64,000 nt of DNA from Pseudacidovorax sp. NFM-22 (GCF_021401245.1 NZ_JACBFY010000009.1:143793-207792), one strand, 5' to 3'; counted from the first letter of the stretch, positions 46,102 through 55,137 are shown. Translations and numbers: made by a program. Notes: generated by a model from the letters alone, not told the origin.

Positions 46102-48210
46102 TTGCCTCATTGGGCCATTGGCATCGACATCGGTGGCACGTTCACCGACCTGGTCGCGTTGAACCACGCGAGCGGGGAACAGCGCAGTCTGAAGGTCCTG
46201 ACGACCTACGCCGACCCCACGCTGGCGGTGGCCGAGGGCATTGCCCACCTGCTGGCGCGCAACGGCATCGCGGCCGCGGACGTGCGGCAGGTCGTGCACG
46301 CCACCACGCTGTTCACCAACGCGCTGATCGAGCGGCGCGGGGCCTGCACGGGCATGCTCGCGACCCGCGGCTTCGGCGACATCGTCGAAATGGGCAACGA
46401 GCGCAAGTACGACCTGTACGACCTGCACATCGACCGCGCGCCGCCGCTGGCACCTCGCCATCTGCGCGCCGAGGTGGCGGGGCGGATGGACGCGCAGGGG
46501 CAGGAGATCGAGGCCCTGGCCATCGAGCAGGCGCTGGCCGAGGTGGCCCGCCTGGTGGACGCAGGCGTGGAATCGCTGGCCATCTGCCTGCTGCACGCCT
46601 ATCGCTCGGATCTGCACGAGCGCCAGCTCGCGCAGGCCATCGCGCAGGCGTTTCCGCAGCTCACGCTGACGCTGTCCAGCGCGACGGCGCCGGTGATCCG
46701 CGAATACGAACGCATGAGCACGACGCTGGCCTGCGCCTACATCAAGCCCATGGCCCGGCGTTACCTGGACGTCCTCGCGCAGCAGCTGGGCCGCATCGGC
46801 CTGCCCGAAGACATCCTGATGATGCTGTCCAACGGCGGCCTGGCGCGCATCGAATATGCGCGCGAGCACCCCATCGCCCTGCTCGAATCGGGACCCGCGG
46901 CGGGCGCCATCTCGGCCACGTACCACAGCCTGCGCGAGCAGATGGCGAACCTGCTGGCCTTCGACATGGGCGGAACGACGGCCAAGCTCTGCCTGGTCAA
47001 CGAGGGCACGCCATCGATCGCCTTCGGCTTCGAGGCGGCCCGGCGCAAGCGCTTCGCCGAGGGCAGCGGCATGCCGATCAACATCACCACGGTGGACCTG
47101 ATCGAGATCGGCGCCGGCGGCGGCAGCATCGCGCAGCGCGACCCGCTGGGCCTGCTCAAGGTGGGGCCCCGAAGCGCCGGCTCCGAGCCCGGACCGGTGT
47201 GCTACGGCCGCGGCGGCCAGGAGCCCACCGTGACGGACGCCAACCTGCTGCTGGGCTATCTGAATGCCGACTTCTTCGCTGGCGGATCGATCGCCATCGC
47301 GGCCGCACCGGCCCGCGCGGCCTTCTCGGCGCTGGGGCAGGCGCTGGGCCACGACGCCACGGCGGCAGCCTGGGGCGTGCACAACATCGTGGCCGAGAAC
47401 ATGGCGGCGGCAGCGCGCGTCCACGTGGCGGAGAAGGGCCAGGACCCGCGCCGGTACATCCTGGTGGCCACGGGCGGTGGCGGGCCGCTGCACGCCTACT
47501 ACGTGGCCCGCAAGATCGGCATCTCGACCATCGTCTGCCCGCCGGAAGCAGGCGTCGCCTCGGCCTTCGGCCTGCTGGTGTCGGCGGCCAGGGCCGACCG
47601 GTCCCGCACGGTGAGCTTCAAGCCCGTCAGCGACGACCTGCGGCAGCTGGAACAGGCCTTCGCCGAACTGGAGGCCGAGGTCGCGCAGCCCCTGGCCGCG
47701 CTGGAGGCGGATTTCGGCCCCCGGCATCTGCAGCGCCGGGCCGATGGGCGCTTCGTCGGCCAGGGCTTCAACCTGACCGTGGCGCTGCCCGATGGTCCCT
47801 ACGCCTTCGACGACGCGCCGGGCGAGCAGCGCTGGCGCGATGGCCTGGATCAGGCCTTCCGGGCCGAGTACCGGCAGAAGTTCGGGCGGGTGCCGCCGGA
47901 CGTGCCGGTGGAACTGGTCAACCTGCGCGTGGCCGGCAGCGCGCCGCCGAGGCAGCGCTTCGAGCCCAGGCCGCTGCCGCCGGGCGAGCCCGCGCGGCCC
48001 AAGGCCACACGGCCGGTCTATTTCCATGAGCGCCAGGGCTTCGTGGACACGCCGGTGTATGCCCGGGAAGACCTTCGCCCGGGCCAGCGCATCGCGGGGC
48101 CGGTGCTGGTGGAAGAGGCGGGCACCACCACGGTGGTGGGGCCCTTGGGCACCCTGCGCGTGAGCAGCAACGCCAATCTCGTGATCGACATTCAGGAGCG
48201 CCAGGCATGA
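46102..48210 (+). CDS. hyuA: Hydantoinase/oxoprolinase family protein, subunit A (HyuA)
   Basis: A 702-residue ASKHA-fold ATPase subunit. N-terminal GIDIGGTFTDLVAL and central LLAFDMGGTTAKLCLV are the phosphate-binding motifs, and the C-terminal Hydant_A_C region ends with ARVHVAEKGQD-type and VNLRVAG sequence. Members form HyuAB complexes that hydrolyse N-methylhydantoin or 5-oxoproline, or carboxylate acetone or acetophenone, with ATP. The start is TTG at 46102 with AGGAG 7 nt upstream. It overlaps hyuB by 4 nt. Substrate undefined; the Bug receptor downstream suggests an imported carboxylate or amide. Confidence 0.87.
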   Translation: MPHWAIGIDIGGTFTDLVALNHASGEQRSLKVLTTYADPTLAVAEGIAHLLARNGIAAADVRQVVHATTLFTNALIERRGACTGMLATRGFGDIVEMGNERKYDLYDLHIDRAPPLAPRHLRAEVAGRMDAQGQEIEALAIEQALAEVARLVDAGVESLAICLLHAYRSDLHERQLAQAIAQAFPQLTLTLSSATAPVIREYERMSTTLACAYIKPMARRYLDVLAQQLGRIGLPEDILMMLSNGGLARIEYAREHPIALLESGPAAGAISATYHSLREQMANLLAFDMGGTTAKLCLVNEGTPSIAFGFEAARRKRFAEGSGMPINITTVDLIEIGAGGGSIAQRDPLGLLKVGPRSAGSEPGPVCYGRGGQEPTVTDANLLLGYLNADFFAGGSIAIAAAPARAAFSALGQALGHDATAAAWGVHNIVAENMAAAARVHVAEKGQDPRRYILVATGGGGPLHAYYVARKIGISTIVCPPEAGVASAFGLLVSAARADRSRTVSFKPVSDDLRQLEQAFAELEAEVAQPLAALEADFGPRHLQRRADGRFVGQGFNLTVALPDGPYAFDDAPGEQRWRDGLDQAFRAEYRQKFGRVPPDVPVELVNLRVAGSAPPRQRFEPRPLPPGEPARPKATRPVYFHERQGFVDTPVYAREDLRPGQRIAGPVLVEEAGTTTVVGPLGTLRVSSNANLVIDIQERQA

Positions 48211-49829
48211 CGACGCAGACTCCCTCTTCGCCCGCCCAGGACGTGGACCCCATCTTCCTGGAGATCTTCTGGACCCGGCTGCGCTCGGCGGTCAGCGAGG
48301 CGGCCAAGCTCATCGTGCGCACGTCGTTCTCGACCCTCTCGTCGGAGGCCAACGACTTCGCCGTCGTCATGACCGACTCGCAGGGCCGCACGATCGCGGA
48401 GAACGCGGGCGCCATTCCCTCCTTCATCGGCACGCTGGGCAACACGGTCCGGGCGATGCTGGAAGCGATCGGTGCCGCCAGCATGCGCCCGGACGACATC
48501 TACATCACGAACAACCCCTGGATCGGGACGGGCCACCTCAACGACGTGTGCCTGGTCAAGCCGCTGTTCCATGCGCAGCGCCTGATCGGCTTCGCCGCCA
48601 CGGCGGGGCATGTGCCCGACATCGGCGGGAAGATCCGCTCGGTGGACGCACGCGAGCTGTTCGAGGAAGGCTTCCACATTCCACCGATGCACTTCCTGCG
48701 GCAGGGGGAGCCCGACGCCACGCTGCTGGGCCTGCTGCGCAGCAATGTCCGCACCCCGGAGCAGACGGTGGGCGACATCTGGTGCCATGCCGGGGCGACG
48801 GAGCTGATCGCCCAGCGCGTGGGTGATCTGCTGGCCGAGTACGGGCTCACCGAAGTGGACAGCCTGGCCGCCGCGCTCTTCGAGCGCAGCGAGCAGGCCA
48901 TGCGCCAGGCCATCCGCCAGCTGCCGGCCGGCGAATACGCCTACCGCATGGAGACGGATGGCTTCGACCAGCGTTTCGAGTTCCAGGTCAAGGTCGTGGT
49001 GGGCGACGGCGACATCGTCTGCGACTACGCGGGCACCTCCGGCGAGCAGCCCCGGGCGGTCAATTGCGTGCTCCCGTACACCCATGCGATGACGGCCTAC
49101 GCCATCAAATGCATGCTCGTGCCGGACCTGCCGAACAACCACGGACTGCTGCTGCCCATCACCACGTTGGCACCGCAGCGGTCGTTGCTCAACCCGGTGT
49201 CCCCGGCGCCCGTCGGCGGGCGCTCCTGCACCGGCCACTACGTGCCCATGCTGGTCTTCGGCGCGCTCGCGGACATCCTGCCCGGACGGGTCATGGCGGG
49301 CGTGGGCTCGCCGGTGTGGATCACCAACCTGAGCGGGCGCCGCGCCAATGGCAAGCCCTTCGCCACCGTGCTCTTCTTCAACGGGGGCATGGGCGGCACG
49401 CAGATCAAGGACGGCGCGTCGGTCATGTCCTGGCCCAGCAACATCTCGCCGACGCCGATCGAGGTGGCCGAGCGGGATTCGCCGCTGCACTTCAAGCGCA
49501 AGACCTTCGTGGCCGGCTCGGGCGGCGCCGGGCAGCACCGCGGCGGCCTGGGCGAAGAGGTCAGCTTCGTCAACCAGAACCCGACGCCGCTGACCGCGGT
49601 GTTCCTCACCGAGCGCATCCACGTGCCAGCGCCCGGGCTGCATGGCGGCGCAAGCGGGCAACTCGGGGCAGTGCTCATCAACGGGCGGCCGGTCGATTCG
49701 CGTGTCCCCCAGGTGCTCCAGCCTGGCGACGAGGTCACCCTGCGCACGCCCGGCGGCGGCGGCTACGGGCCCGCAGCCGAAAGAGTGCCGGAGGCCATCG
49801 AGCGCGACCGGCGCCTGGGCTACCTGTAG
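48207..49829 (+). CDS. hyuB: Hydantoinase/oxoprolinase family protein, subunit B (HyuB)
   Basis: A 540-residue subunit of the Hydantoinase_B family. The N-terminus DPIFLEIFWTRLRSAVSEAA and SFSTLSSEANDFAVVMTDSQ are diagnostic, as are TNNPWIGTGHLNDV and the closing RTPGGGGYGPAAER. It is the catalytic partner of HyuA and is translationally coupled to it. The length is close to the family norm (~520-580). Confidence 0.88.
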   Translation: MTTQTPSSPAQDVDPIFLEIFWTRLRSAVSEAAKLIVRTSFSTLSSEANDFAVVMTDSQGRTIAENAGAIPSFIGTLGNTVRAMLEAIGAASMRPDDIYITNNPWIGTGHLNDVCLVKPLFHAQRLIGFAATAGHVPDIGGKIRSVDARELFEEGFHIPPMHFLRQGEPDATLLGLLRSNVRTPEQTVGDIWCHAGATELIAQRVGDLLAEYGLTEVDSLAAALFERSEQAMRQAIRQLPAGEYAYRMETDGFDQRFEFQVKVVVGDGDIVCDYAGTSGEQPRAVNCVLPYTHAMTAYAIKCMLVPDLPNNHGLLLPITTLAPQRSLLNPVSPAPVGGRSCTGHYVPMLVFGALADILPGRVMAGVGSPVWITNLSGRRANGKPFATVLFFNGGMGGTQIKDGASVMSWPSNISPTPIEVAERDSPLHFKRKTFVAGSGGAGQHRGGLGEEVSFVNQNPTPLTAVFLTERIHVPAPGLHGGASGQLGAVLINGRPVDSRVPQVLQPGDEVTLRTPGGGGYGPAAERVPEAIERDRRLGYL

Positions 49830-49911
49830 GCACCGGCCCGAACGGCCGCACCGGGCACCTCGCTTGCATCCGCAGGTTCACGCATTTCGCCATCGAAAAG
49901 GACTCAACGCC

Positions 49912-50889
49912 ATGCCTTCCAGAAGACATTTCCACGCTGCCTTGTTCGCCGCCGCGCTCGCGGGGGCGGGCATCGGCAGCAGCCGGGCCGACACCGTGTA
50001 TCCCAGCCGGCCCATCACGCTGGTCGTCGGCTTCTCCGCCGGCAGCAGCATCGACATGGTGGCGCGCGCCGTCGCCCAGCGGCTGGGCGAGAAGCTCGGG
50101 CAGGCCGTGGTGGTGGAAAACCGCGCGGGCGCGGGCGGCAACGTGGCCGCCCAGCAGGTGGCGCAGGCCACGCCGGACGGCTACCGCCTGCTGGTGGTGG
50201 CCAACAGCATCGCCATCGGCCCGGCGATCTACGACGACCTCAAGTTCGACGTCAAGAAGGATCTGCGGGGCATCGCCTACATCGGCGCCGGGCCGGTGAT
50301 CCTGAAGGTCAACGCCGGCAAGGGCATCGACTCGCTGCCAGCCCTCGTGCGCGAGGCCAAGGCGCATCCGGGCAAGCTCAATTTCGGATCGTCCGGCGTC
50401 GGCGGCACGCCGCACATGGCCGCGGAACTGTTCGATCAGGTCGCCGGCATCCGGATGACCCACATCCCCTACAAGGGCGGCTCGGACGCGCTGACAGCGC
50501 TCATGGCGGGCGAGATCGACGTGCTCATCAATCCGCTGCTGGGCGACGTCAGCTCGGACAAGGTCAAGTCGCTGGCCGTGAGCGGCAGCGCCCGCTCGCC
50601 ACAGGCGCCCGATGTGCCCACCTTCGCCGAGCTGGGCTACCCGAGCTACGACATGAACGTGTACTACGGCCTGATGGGACCGTCCGGCCTGCCCGACGAC
50701 ATCGTCGCCAAGCTGAACAAGACGGTGAACGAAGTCCTCGCCATGCCCTCGCTGGTGGATGCGCTGACCACGCGCAGCGGCATCGTGCTGCGGCCGGGCA
50801 GCGCCAGCGAGTTCCAGGGCTTCATCGCCAAGGACGTGGAACGCTGGCAGACGGTGGTGCGCAACGACAAACGCATCCTCGCGCGCTGA
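49912..50889 (+). CDS. Bug-family periplasmic substrate-binding protein (TctC-like) 3
   Basis: A 325-residue Bug receptor. MPSRRHFHAALFAAALAGAG is a signal peptide with cleavage near SRADT. The mature opening YPSRPITLVVGFSAGSSIDM and VENRAGAGGNVAAQQVA are family hallmarks. It lies 82 nt after hyuB and is probably co-expressed. With HyuAB it suggests uptake and ATP-driven hydrolysis or carboxylation of the same compound. No TctAB partners are nearby. Confidence 0.87.
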   Translation: MPSRRHFHAALFAAALAGAGIGSSRADTVYPSRPITLVVGFSAGSSIDMVARAVAQRLGEKLGQAVVVENRAGAGGNVAAQQVAQATPDGYRLLVVANSIAIGPAIYDDLKFDVKKDLRGIAYIGAGPVILKVNAGKGIDSLPALVREAKAHPGKLNFGSSGVGGTPHMAAELFDQVAGIRMTHIPYKGGSDALTALMAGEIDVLINPLLGDVSSDKVKSLAVSGSARSPQAPDVPTFAELGYPSYDMNVYYGLMGPSGLPDDIVAKLNKTVNEVLAMPSLVDALTTRSGIVLRPGSASEFQGFIAKDVERWQTVVRNDKRILAR

Positions 50890-51139
50890 CGGGCACCTGC
50901 GGGGGCGACTTGCGCGCCGGGCGCATGAGCTTGCGCGCTTTTCTTCGTTGCCGAACGGTCCGCCCGCTTCCCAGAATCGCTGGCTCTGCGCCGAAGCAGT
51001 GCAGTGTCCACGGCACCAGGCACCAGCCGGGTGCCCGCTCAGGCGGTCTGGCTCTTTCGGTCGCCGGTCTCTGGCACTTGGGCGGCACGGCGTGGGGCCC
51101 CACAGTTCGTTCCCACACCCACCCCGCCGGAGGACCTCC

Positions 51140-52162
51140 ATGACCACCCCGATCCGCTTCACCCGCCGCAGCCTGGCGCTGCTCGCCCTGTCGACGCTCG
51201 CCGCCGGCGCGCAGGCCCAGGCCGCCAAGGAAGTCACCATCGCCCACCAGGACATGGTGGTGCCCTGGCGCTATGCGCAGGTCACGGGCGAGATCGAGAA
51301 GGCCACCGGCTACAAGATCAACTTCCGCAAGTTCGCGGGCGGGGGCGACGTGATCCGCGCCATGGCCTCGGGCCAGGTGCAGATCGGCGAGGCGGGCTCG
51401 GCGCCCGTGGCCTCGGCGCTGTCGCAGGGCCTGCCGGTGGAGCTGGTGTGGATCCTCGACGACATCGCCGATGCCGAGGCCCTGGTGGCGCGCAACGGCT
51501 CGGGCGTGAACAGCGTGGCCGACCTCAAGGGCAAGAAGATCGGCGTGCCTTTCACCTCCACCACGCACTTCCACACGCTGGTGGCGCTGGAGGCGGCCAA
51601 GGTCGATCCGTCGCAGGTCAAGATCCTCAACATGCGCCCGCCCGAGATCGCCGCCGCCTGGGAGCGCGGTGACATCGACGCCACCTTCGTGTGGGACCCG
51701 GTGCTCTCCAAGGTCAAGGCCAGCGGCAAGCAGATCACCAGCAGCGGCCAGATCTCCAAGCAGACCGGCAAGGCCACCTTCGACGGCATCATCGCCAACA
51801 AGCCGTGGGCGGCGGCCAATGCCGACTTCATGGTCAAGTTCCTGTCGGCCATCGCCAAGGCCGATGCGGCCTACGCGGCCAACAAGGCGCAGTGGGTGGC
51901 CGGCTCGCCGCAGGTGAAGGCCGTGGCCCAGGTCACCGGCGCCACCGAGGCCGACGTGCCCGCGGCCATGGCGCTGTACCGCTTCGTGCCGCCGGCCGAG
52001 CAGGCCTCGGCCACCTGGCTGGGCGGCGGGGCCAAGGGCGGCGCGGCCCAGTCGCTGGCGGCCACCGCGGCCTTCCTGAAGGCACAGGGCACCATCGCCC
52101 AGGTGCTGCCCGACTACAGCGTGGGCGTGAACGCCAGCTACGCGGCCAAGGCCAAGCCCTGA
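51140..52162 (+). CDS. tauA: Taurine-type ABC transporter substrate-binding protein TauA
   Basis: A 340-residue periplasmic protein with a signal peptide ending AAGAQAQA. VTIAHQDMVVPWRYAQVTG, FAGGGDVIRAMASGQVQIGE and KKIGVPFTSTTHFHTL match TauA and its close relatives, rather than SsuA. A GGAGG-like site precedes the ATG. It binds taurine or a similar alkanesulfonate for TauBC. No TauD dioxygenase or taurine aminotransferase is present, so use of the sulfonate must be encoded elsewhere. Confidence 0.87.
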   Translation: MTTPIRFTRRSLALLALSTLAAGAQAQAAKEVTIAHQDMVVPWRYAQVTGEIEKATGYKINFRKFAGGGDVIRAMASGQVQIGEAGSAPVASALSQGLPVELVWILDDIADAEALVARNGSGVNSVADLKGKKIGVPFTSTTHFHTLVALEAAKVDPSQVKILNMRPPEIAAAWERGDIDATFVWDPVLSKVKASGKQITSSGQISKQTGKATFDGIIANKPWAAANADFMVKFLSAIAKADAAYAANKAQWVAGSPQVKAVAQVTGATEADVPAAMALYRFVPPAEQASATWLGGGAKGGAAQSLAATAAFLKAQGTIAQVLPDYSVGVNASYAAKAKP

Positions 52163-52190
52163 GCGTCGCCCCGCACCGGAGACGCACACC

Positions 52191-52976
52191 ATGGACGGAT
52201 TGCGCATCGAGAACGTGGGCGTGACCTACGCCGGCCGCGGCGGCACCGAGGTCACGGCCCTGTCGCAGGTGGACCTGGGCTTCGCGCCCGGCGAATTCGT
52301 GGTGGCCGTCGGCGCCTCGGGCTGCGGCAAGACCACGCTGCTGTCGTGCATCGCCGGCTTCATGGCGCCCAGCGAAGGCCACATCTTCGTCAACGGCCGC
52401 CATGTGGAAGGCCCCGGCGCGGACCGCGGCGTGGTGTTCCAGAAGCATGCGCTGATGCCCTGGCTCAACGTGATCGACAACGTGGCGCTGGGACTGCGCC
52501 TGCGCGGCCTGGGCCGCGCCGAGCGGCACGAGGCGGCGCTGAAGCAGATCCGCGCGGTGGGGCTGGAGCGCTACGCCACGCACCCGGTCTACCAGCTCTC
52601 CGGCGGGCAGCAGCAGCGCGTGGGCATCGCCCGGGCGCTGGCCGCCAACCCGGCCATGCTGCTGATGGACGAGCCCTTCGGCGCGCTCGATTCGCTCACG
52701 CGCGAGCAGGTGCAGGAGCTGGTGCTGCAGATCTGGGCACGCGAGGGCAAGCTGTGCTTCTTCATCACGCACGACGTGGAAGAGGCGCTGTTCCTGGCCA
52801 CCGAGCTGATCGTGATGACGCCCTCGCCCGGCCGCGTGTCGCGCCGCTACCAACTGGACTTCGGCCGCCAGTACATCGCCGGCGGCAGCGCCCGCGCCAT
52901 CAAGTCGCAGCCGGAGTTCATCCGCCTGCGCGAAGAGGTGATCGACGCGATCCATGCGGGCGTGGCGGTGCACTGA
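52191..52976 (+). CDS. tauB: Taurine-type ABC transporter ATP-binding protein TauB
   Basis: A 261-residue ABC ATPase with Walker A GASGCGKTT, signature LSGGQQQRVGIARAL, Walker B LLMDEPFGALD and the TauB-like tail GRQYIAGGSARAIKSQPEF. It lies 28 nt after tauA. The cytoplasmic motor for TauC. Confidence 0.9.
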   Translation: MDGLRIENVGVTYAGRGGTEVTALSQVDLGFAPGEFVVAVGASGCGKTTLLSCIAGFMAPSEGHIFVNGRHVEGPGADRGVVFQKHALMPWLNVIDNVALGLRLRGLGRAERHEAALKQIRAVGLERYATHPVYQLSGGQQQRVGIARALAANPAMLLMDEPFGALDSLTREQVQELVLQIWAREGKLCFFITHDVEEALFLATELIVMTPSPGRVSRRYQLDFGRQYIAGGSARAIKSQPEFIRLREEVIDAIHAGVAVH

Positions 52977-53068
52977 GCCGCACCGGTTCGTGCCGAGCCC
53001 TCCCCGTTCGCACCATGCCCGCCGCGTTCGCACCAGGCGCTCTCCGTTCACGTCGCGCCAACCCGTTC

Positions 53069-53114
53069 CCGTTCGCGCTGAGCCCCCTCCGTTCGCGCTG
53101 AGCCTGTCGAAGCG
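53069..53114 (+). repeat. Degenerate and full dispersed repeat copies between tauB and tauC
   Basis: A partial copy (CGTTCGCGCTGAGCC, from about 53069) is followed by a full copy (53089-53114). Upstream, at 52985-53065, several weaker GTTCG-C-C units suggest repeated local duplication. The 169-bp gap splits an otherwise tight operon. Confidence 0.7.
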
Positions 53115-53145
53115 CCGCCCCCGGCCTTTCCTTGAGGACCCCACG

Positions 53146-54057
53146 ATGACGCCCACCGCCCCACCGATGAAGATGGCCGCCACACCGTCTCCTGTGCGCC
53201 CCGCTTCCGATACCGCCCCGCCCGCCACTGCGCGCCCTGCACCCACCACCGCCCGCAGCCGCCCCACCCAGGGCCACCGCCGCCCCGGCGAAGGCCGCAC
53301 CACGGCCATCAGCATCGCCACCGTGGCCGTGCTCTTCCTGCTCTGGTGGGCCGCCGCCGCGCTCGCCTGGCTGCCCCCGCTGGTGCTGCCCTCCCCCGCC
53401 TCGGTATGGGACGCCTTCGTCGCCGCCGTCAAAGGCCAGGGCCAGGGCGGAAAGCCGCTGCTGGAGCACTTCCTGTGGAGCCTGGGCCGCGTGTTCGGCG
53501 CCTTCGCGCTGGCGTGCATCACGGCCGTGCCCGTTGGCATCCTGATGGGCGTGTCGCGCACGCTGCGCGGCATCTTCGACCCCATCATCGAGTTCTACCG
53601 CCCGCTGCCGCCGCTGGCCTACCTGCCGCTGGTGATCATCTGGTTCGGCATCGAGGAGACCTCGAAGGTGGTGCTGATCTACCTGGCCTGCTTTGCTCCG
53701 CTGGCCGTGGCCGCGCGGGCCGGCGTGCGCTCGGTGGGCAGCGAACAGATCGACGCCATCCTCTCGCTGGGCGCCAACCGCTGGCAGGTGATCCGCCATG
53801 TTGTGCTGCCCGCGGCCCTGCCCGACATCCTGACCGGCATGCGCATCGCCATCGGCTTCGGCTGGACCACCCTGGTCGCCGCCGAGATGGTGGCCGCCAC
53901 CGCCGGCCTGGGGCAACTGGTGCTCAACGCGTCCAACTTTCTGCGCACCGACGTGGTGGTGATGGGCATCCTGGTGATCGGCGTCGTGGCGCTGCTGTTC
54001 GACCTGCTGATGCGGCGGATCGAGGGGTGGGCGGTGCCGTGGAAGGGGCGGATGTAG
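53146..54057 (+). CDS. tauC: Taurine-type ABC transporter permease TauC
   Basis: A 303-residue permease with six helices after an unusual ~50-residue Pro/Ala/Arg-rich N-terminal extension. WLPPLVLPSPASVWDAFVAA begins the conserved part, EQIDAILSLGANRWQVIRHV is the EAA coupling loop, and the C-terminus is RRIEGWAVPWKG. The ATG at 53146 has GAGG upstream. The low-complexity N-terminus lies just after repeat DNA and may have been created by it; a later start cannot be excluded. Confidence 0.87.
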   Translation: MTPTAPPMKMAATPSPVRPASDTAPPATARPAPTTARSRPTQGHRRPGEGRTTAISIATVAVLFLLWWAAAALAWLPPLVLPSPASVWDAFVAAVKGQGQGGKPLLEHFLWSLGRVFGAFALACITAVPVGILMGVSRTLRGIFDPIIEFYRPLPPLAYLPLVIIWFGIEETSKVVLIYLACFAPLAVAARAGVRSVGSEQIDAILSLGANRWQVIRHVVLPAALPDILTGMRIAIGFGWTTLVAAEMVAATAGLGQLVLNASNFLRTDVVVMGILVIGVVALLFDLLMRRIEGWAVPWKGRM

Positions 54058-54121
54058 GCGAGCAAGGGCCGGCGGCGGCGACCCGGGCGACATATCTACG
54101 TCCTGCAGGGCGGGCTGGTGT

Positions 54122-54328
54122 TCATTTGCCCACGGGCCGCGACCGCTGTCGGGGCACCTCCTGCATGTCGGGCTGCGCGGTACCCAAGGCAGCCAGACGC
54201 TTCGCTGCTTGCACCCGAACGAAAGTCTCGACCGCTACGCGGAACAGCTCGGACTTATCCATGCCGGGCTCTGCCATCTCCAGCGCCTGTTCGTAGAGCT
54301 CGTCGTCGATGGTGACCGTAGCGCGCAT
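54122..54328 (-). CDS. vapB: VapB-family antitoxin (orphan)
   Basis: A 68-residue antitoxin. MRATVTIDDELYEQALEMA is the N-terminal strand-helix of the VapB_antitoxin family, and AAKRLAALGTAQPD its conserved C-terminus. GGGGGAG lies 5 nt before the ATG at 54328. A VapC PIN toxin should follow on the minus strand, but only ~64 nt separate the stop from tauC, so the toxin is missing. The frame is open upstream into a cas1 remnant. Confidence 0.8.
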   Translation of the reverse strand: MRATVTIDDELYEQALEMAEPGMDKSELFRVAVETFVRVQAAKRLAALGTAQPDMQEVPRQRSRPVGK

Positions 54329-54379
54329 GACGCTCCCCCATGTGCAAAAGCTGCAAGCAGCGAAAAGGTCGTGAGTTGC

Positions 54380-54580
54380 CGTGACCGACGTGCCCGTCCC
54401 GAGCAGCAGCGTCGCGGTGTTGGCGATGGGGATGTTCCAATAGAGCTGGCGCTTGCACTCCTCCGCCCCATACTCGATGCGCCCCCCGTTCACCAGCACC
54501 CGGCAATGCTCCAGGTAATACAGGTTGGCCTGCTTGGAGTGCAGGATCGCCTTGACGTCGGAGGGGCTGATGTCATCCAT
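54380..54580 (-). pseudogene. cas1: Type I-F cas1 remnant (N-terminal ~67 codons)
   Basis: Beginning at ATG 54580, the frame reads MDDISPSDVKAILHSKQANL, then YYLEHCRVLVNGGRIEY, LYWNIPIANTATLLLGTGTS and V-T. This is the N-terminus of the I-F Cas1 integrase as I remember it from Pseudomonas. The remaining ~255 residues, including the catalytic Glu/His/Asp, are gone. After the break the frame stays open for 17 codons into the vapB start, so a Cas1-VapB fusion product is formally possible. I found no cas2-3, csy genes or I-F repeats in the window. This is a scar of a lost CRISPR-Cas locus. Confidence 0.82.
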
Positions 54581-54724
54581 GGAGCCGCGGCTGGTTGGGA
54601 CAAAAAAGATTCTGGACCCGCCGGCATATGTCCAGTCACCTCCGTTTGTCAAAGAGCAGCATCGAAGCGCCCTCGTCACCGGGGCACAATTCGCGACCAG
54701 GTTGAGCGCCCCGCCCCACCCGCC

Positions 54725-55015
54725 ATGAAACCCTCGACGCTGTTTCAACAGAAGCGATCAGCCATCCGCGCCGTGATGGGCAGGCACCGCGTCGCCAATC
54801 CTCGCGTGTTCGGCTCCGTGCTGCATGGGGATGATCAAGAGGGCAGCGATCTCGACCTGCTGGTCGATCCGCTTCCGGACACCACCATGTTCGATATAGG
54901 CGGACTGAGGGGCGATCTCGAAGAACTGCTCGGAATCAAGGTCGATGTGCTTACGCCGGACGCCCTCCCGGACAAATTTCGCGCCGCTGTGCTGGCCGAG
55001 GCGCAGCCGGTATGA
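54725..55015 (+). CDS. Minimal nucleotidyltransferase (MntA-like antitoxin, orphan)
   Basis: A 96-residue MNT-fold protein: VFGSVLHGDDQEGSDLDLLV carries the GS-X9-DxD motif, and a later Asp lies in IKVDVLTPDAL. Relatives are antitoxins that adenylylate a HEPN (DUF86) toxin encoded immediately after. Here the stop overlaps an ATG (ATGA, 55012-55015) that opens only a ~19-codon frame (MRQAQRFRDIRP...) ending near 55071, so the HEPN partner is missing or cut to a stub before uvrA. Confidence 0.78.
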   Translation: MKPSTLFQQKRSAIRAVMGRHRVANPRVFGSVLHGDDQEGSDLDLLVDPLPDTTMFDIGGLRGDLEELLGIKVDVLTPDALPDKFRAAVLAEAQPV

Positions 55016-55137
55016 GGCAAGCACAGCGGTTCAGAGACATCCGTCCGCGCGCCATTTGGCGCAGCTGCTGAGCACGGAAGCCATCGCGCCATGGCCCGCC
55101 AGCCAGCGCGAACTTGCTTGGTGCCGGAAGCCCCGCC

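Noticed and set aside
51072..51086. Second sigma-54-like element upstream of tauA (TGGCAC-N5-CGGC)
   Set aside because: The GG/GC spacing is right, but the -12 half is CGGC instead of TTGC and no sigma-54 activator is linked to tau genes here.
54580..54724. Search for a CRISPR array next to the cas1 stub
   Set aside because: No spaced ~28-bp repeat of the I-F type or any regular repeat-spacer pattern was seen on either side.
55012..55071. HEPN partner gene after the MNT nucleotidyltransferase
   Set aside because: The coupled ATG opens only about 19 codons; the sequence beyond shows no helical HEPN pattern in any frame.
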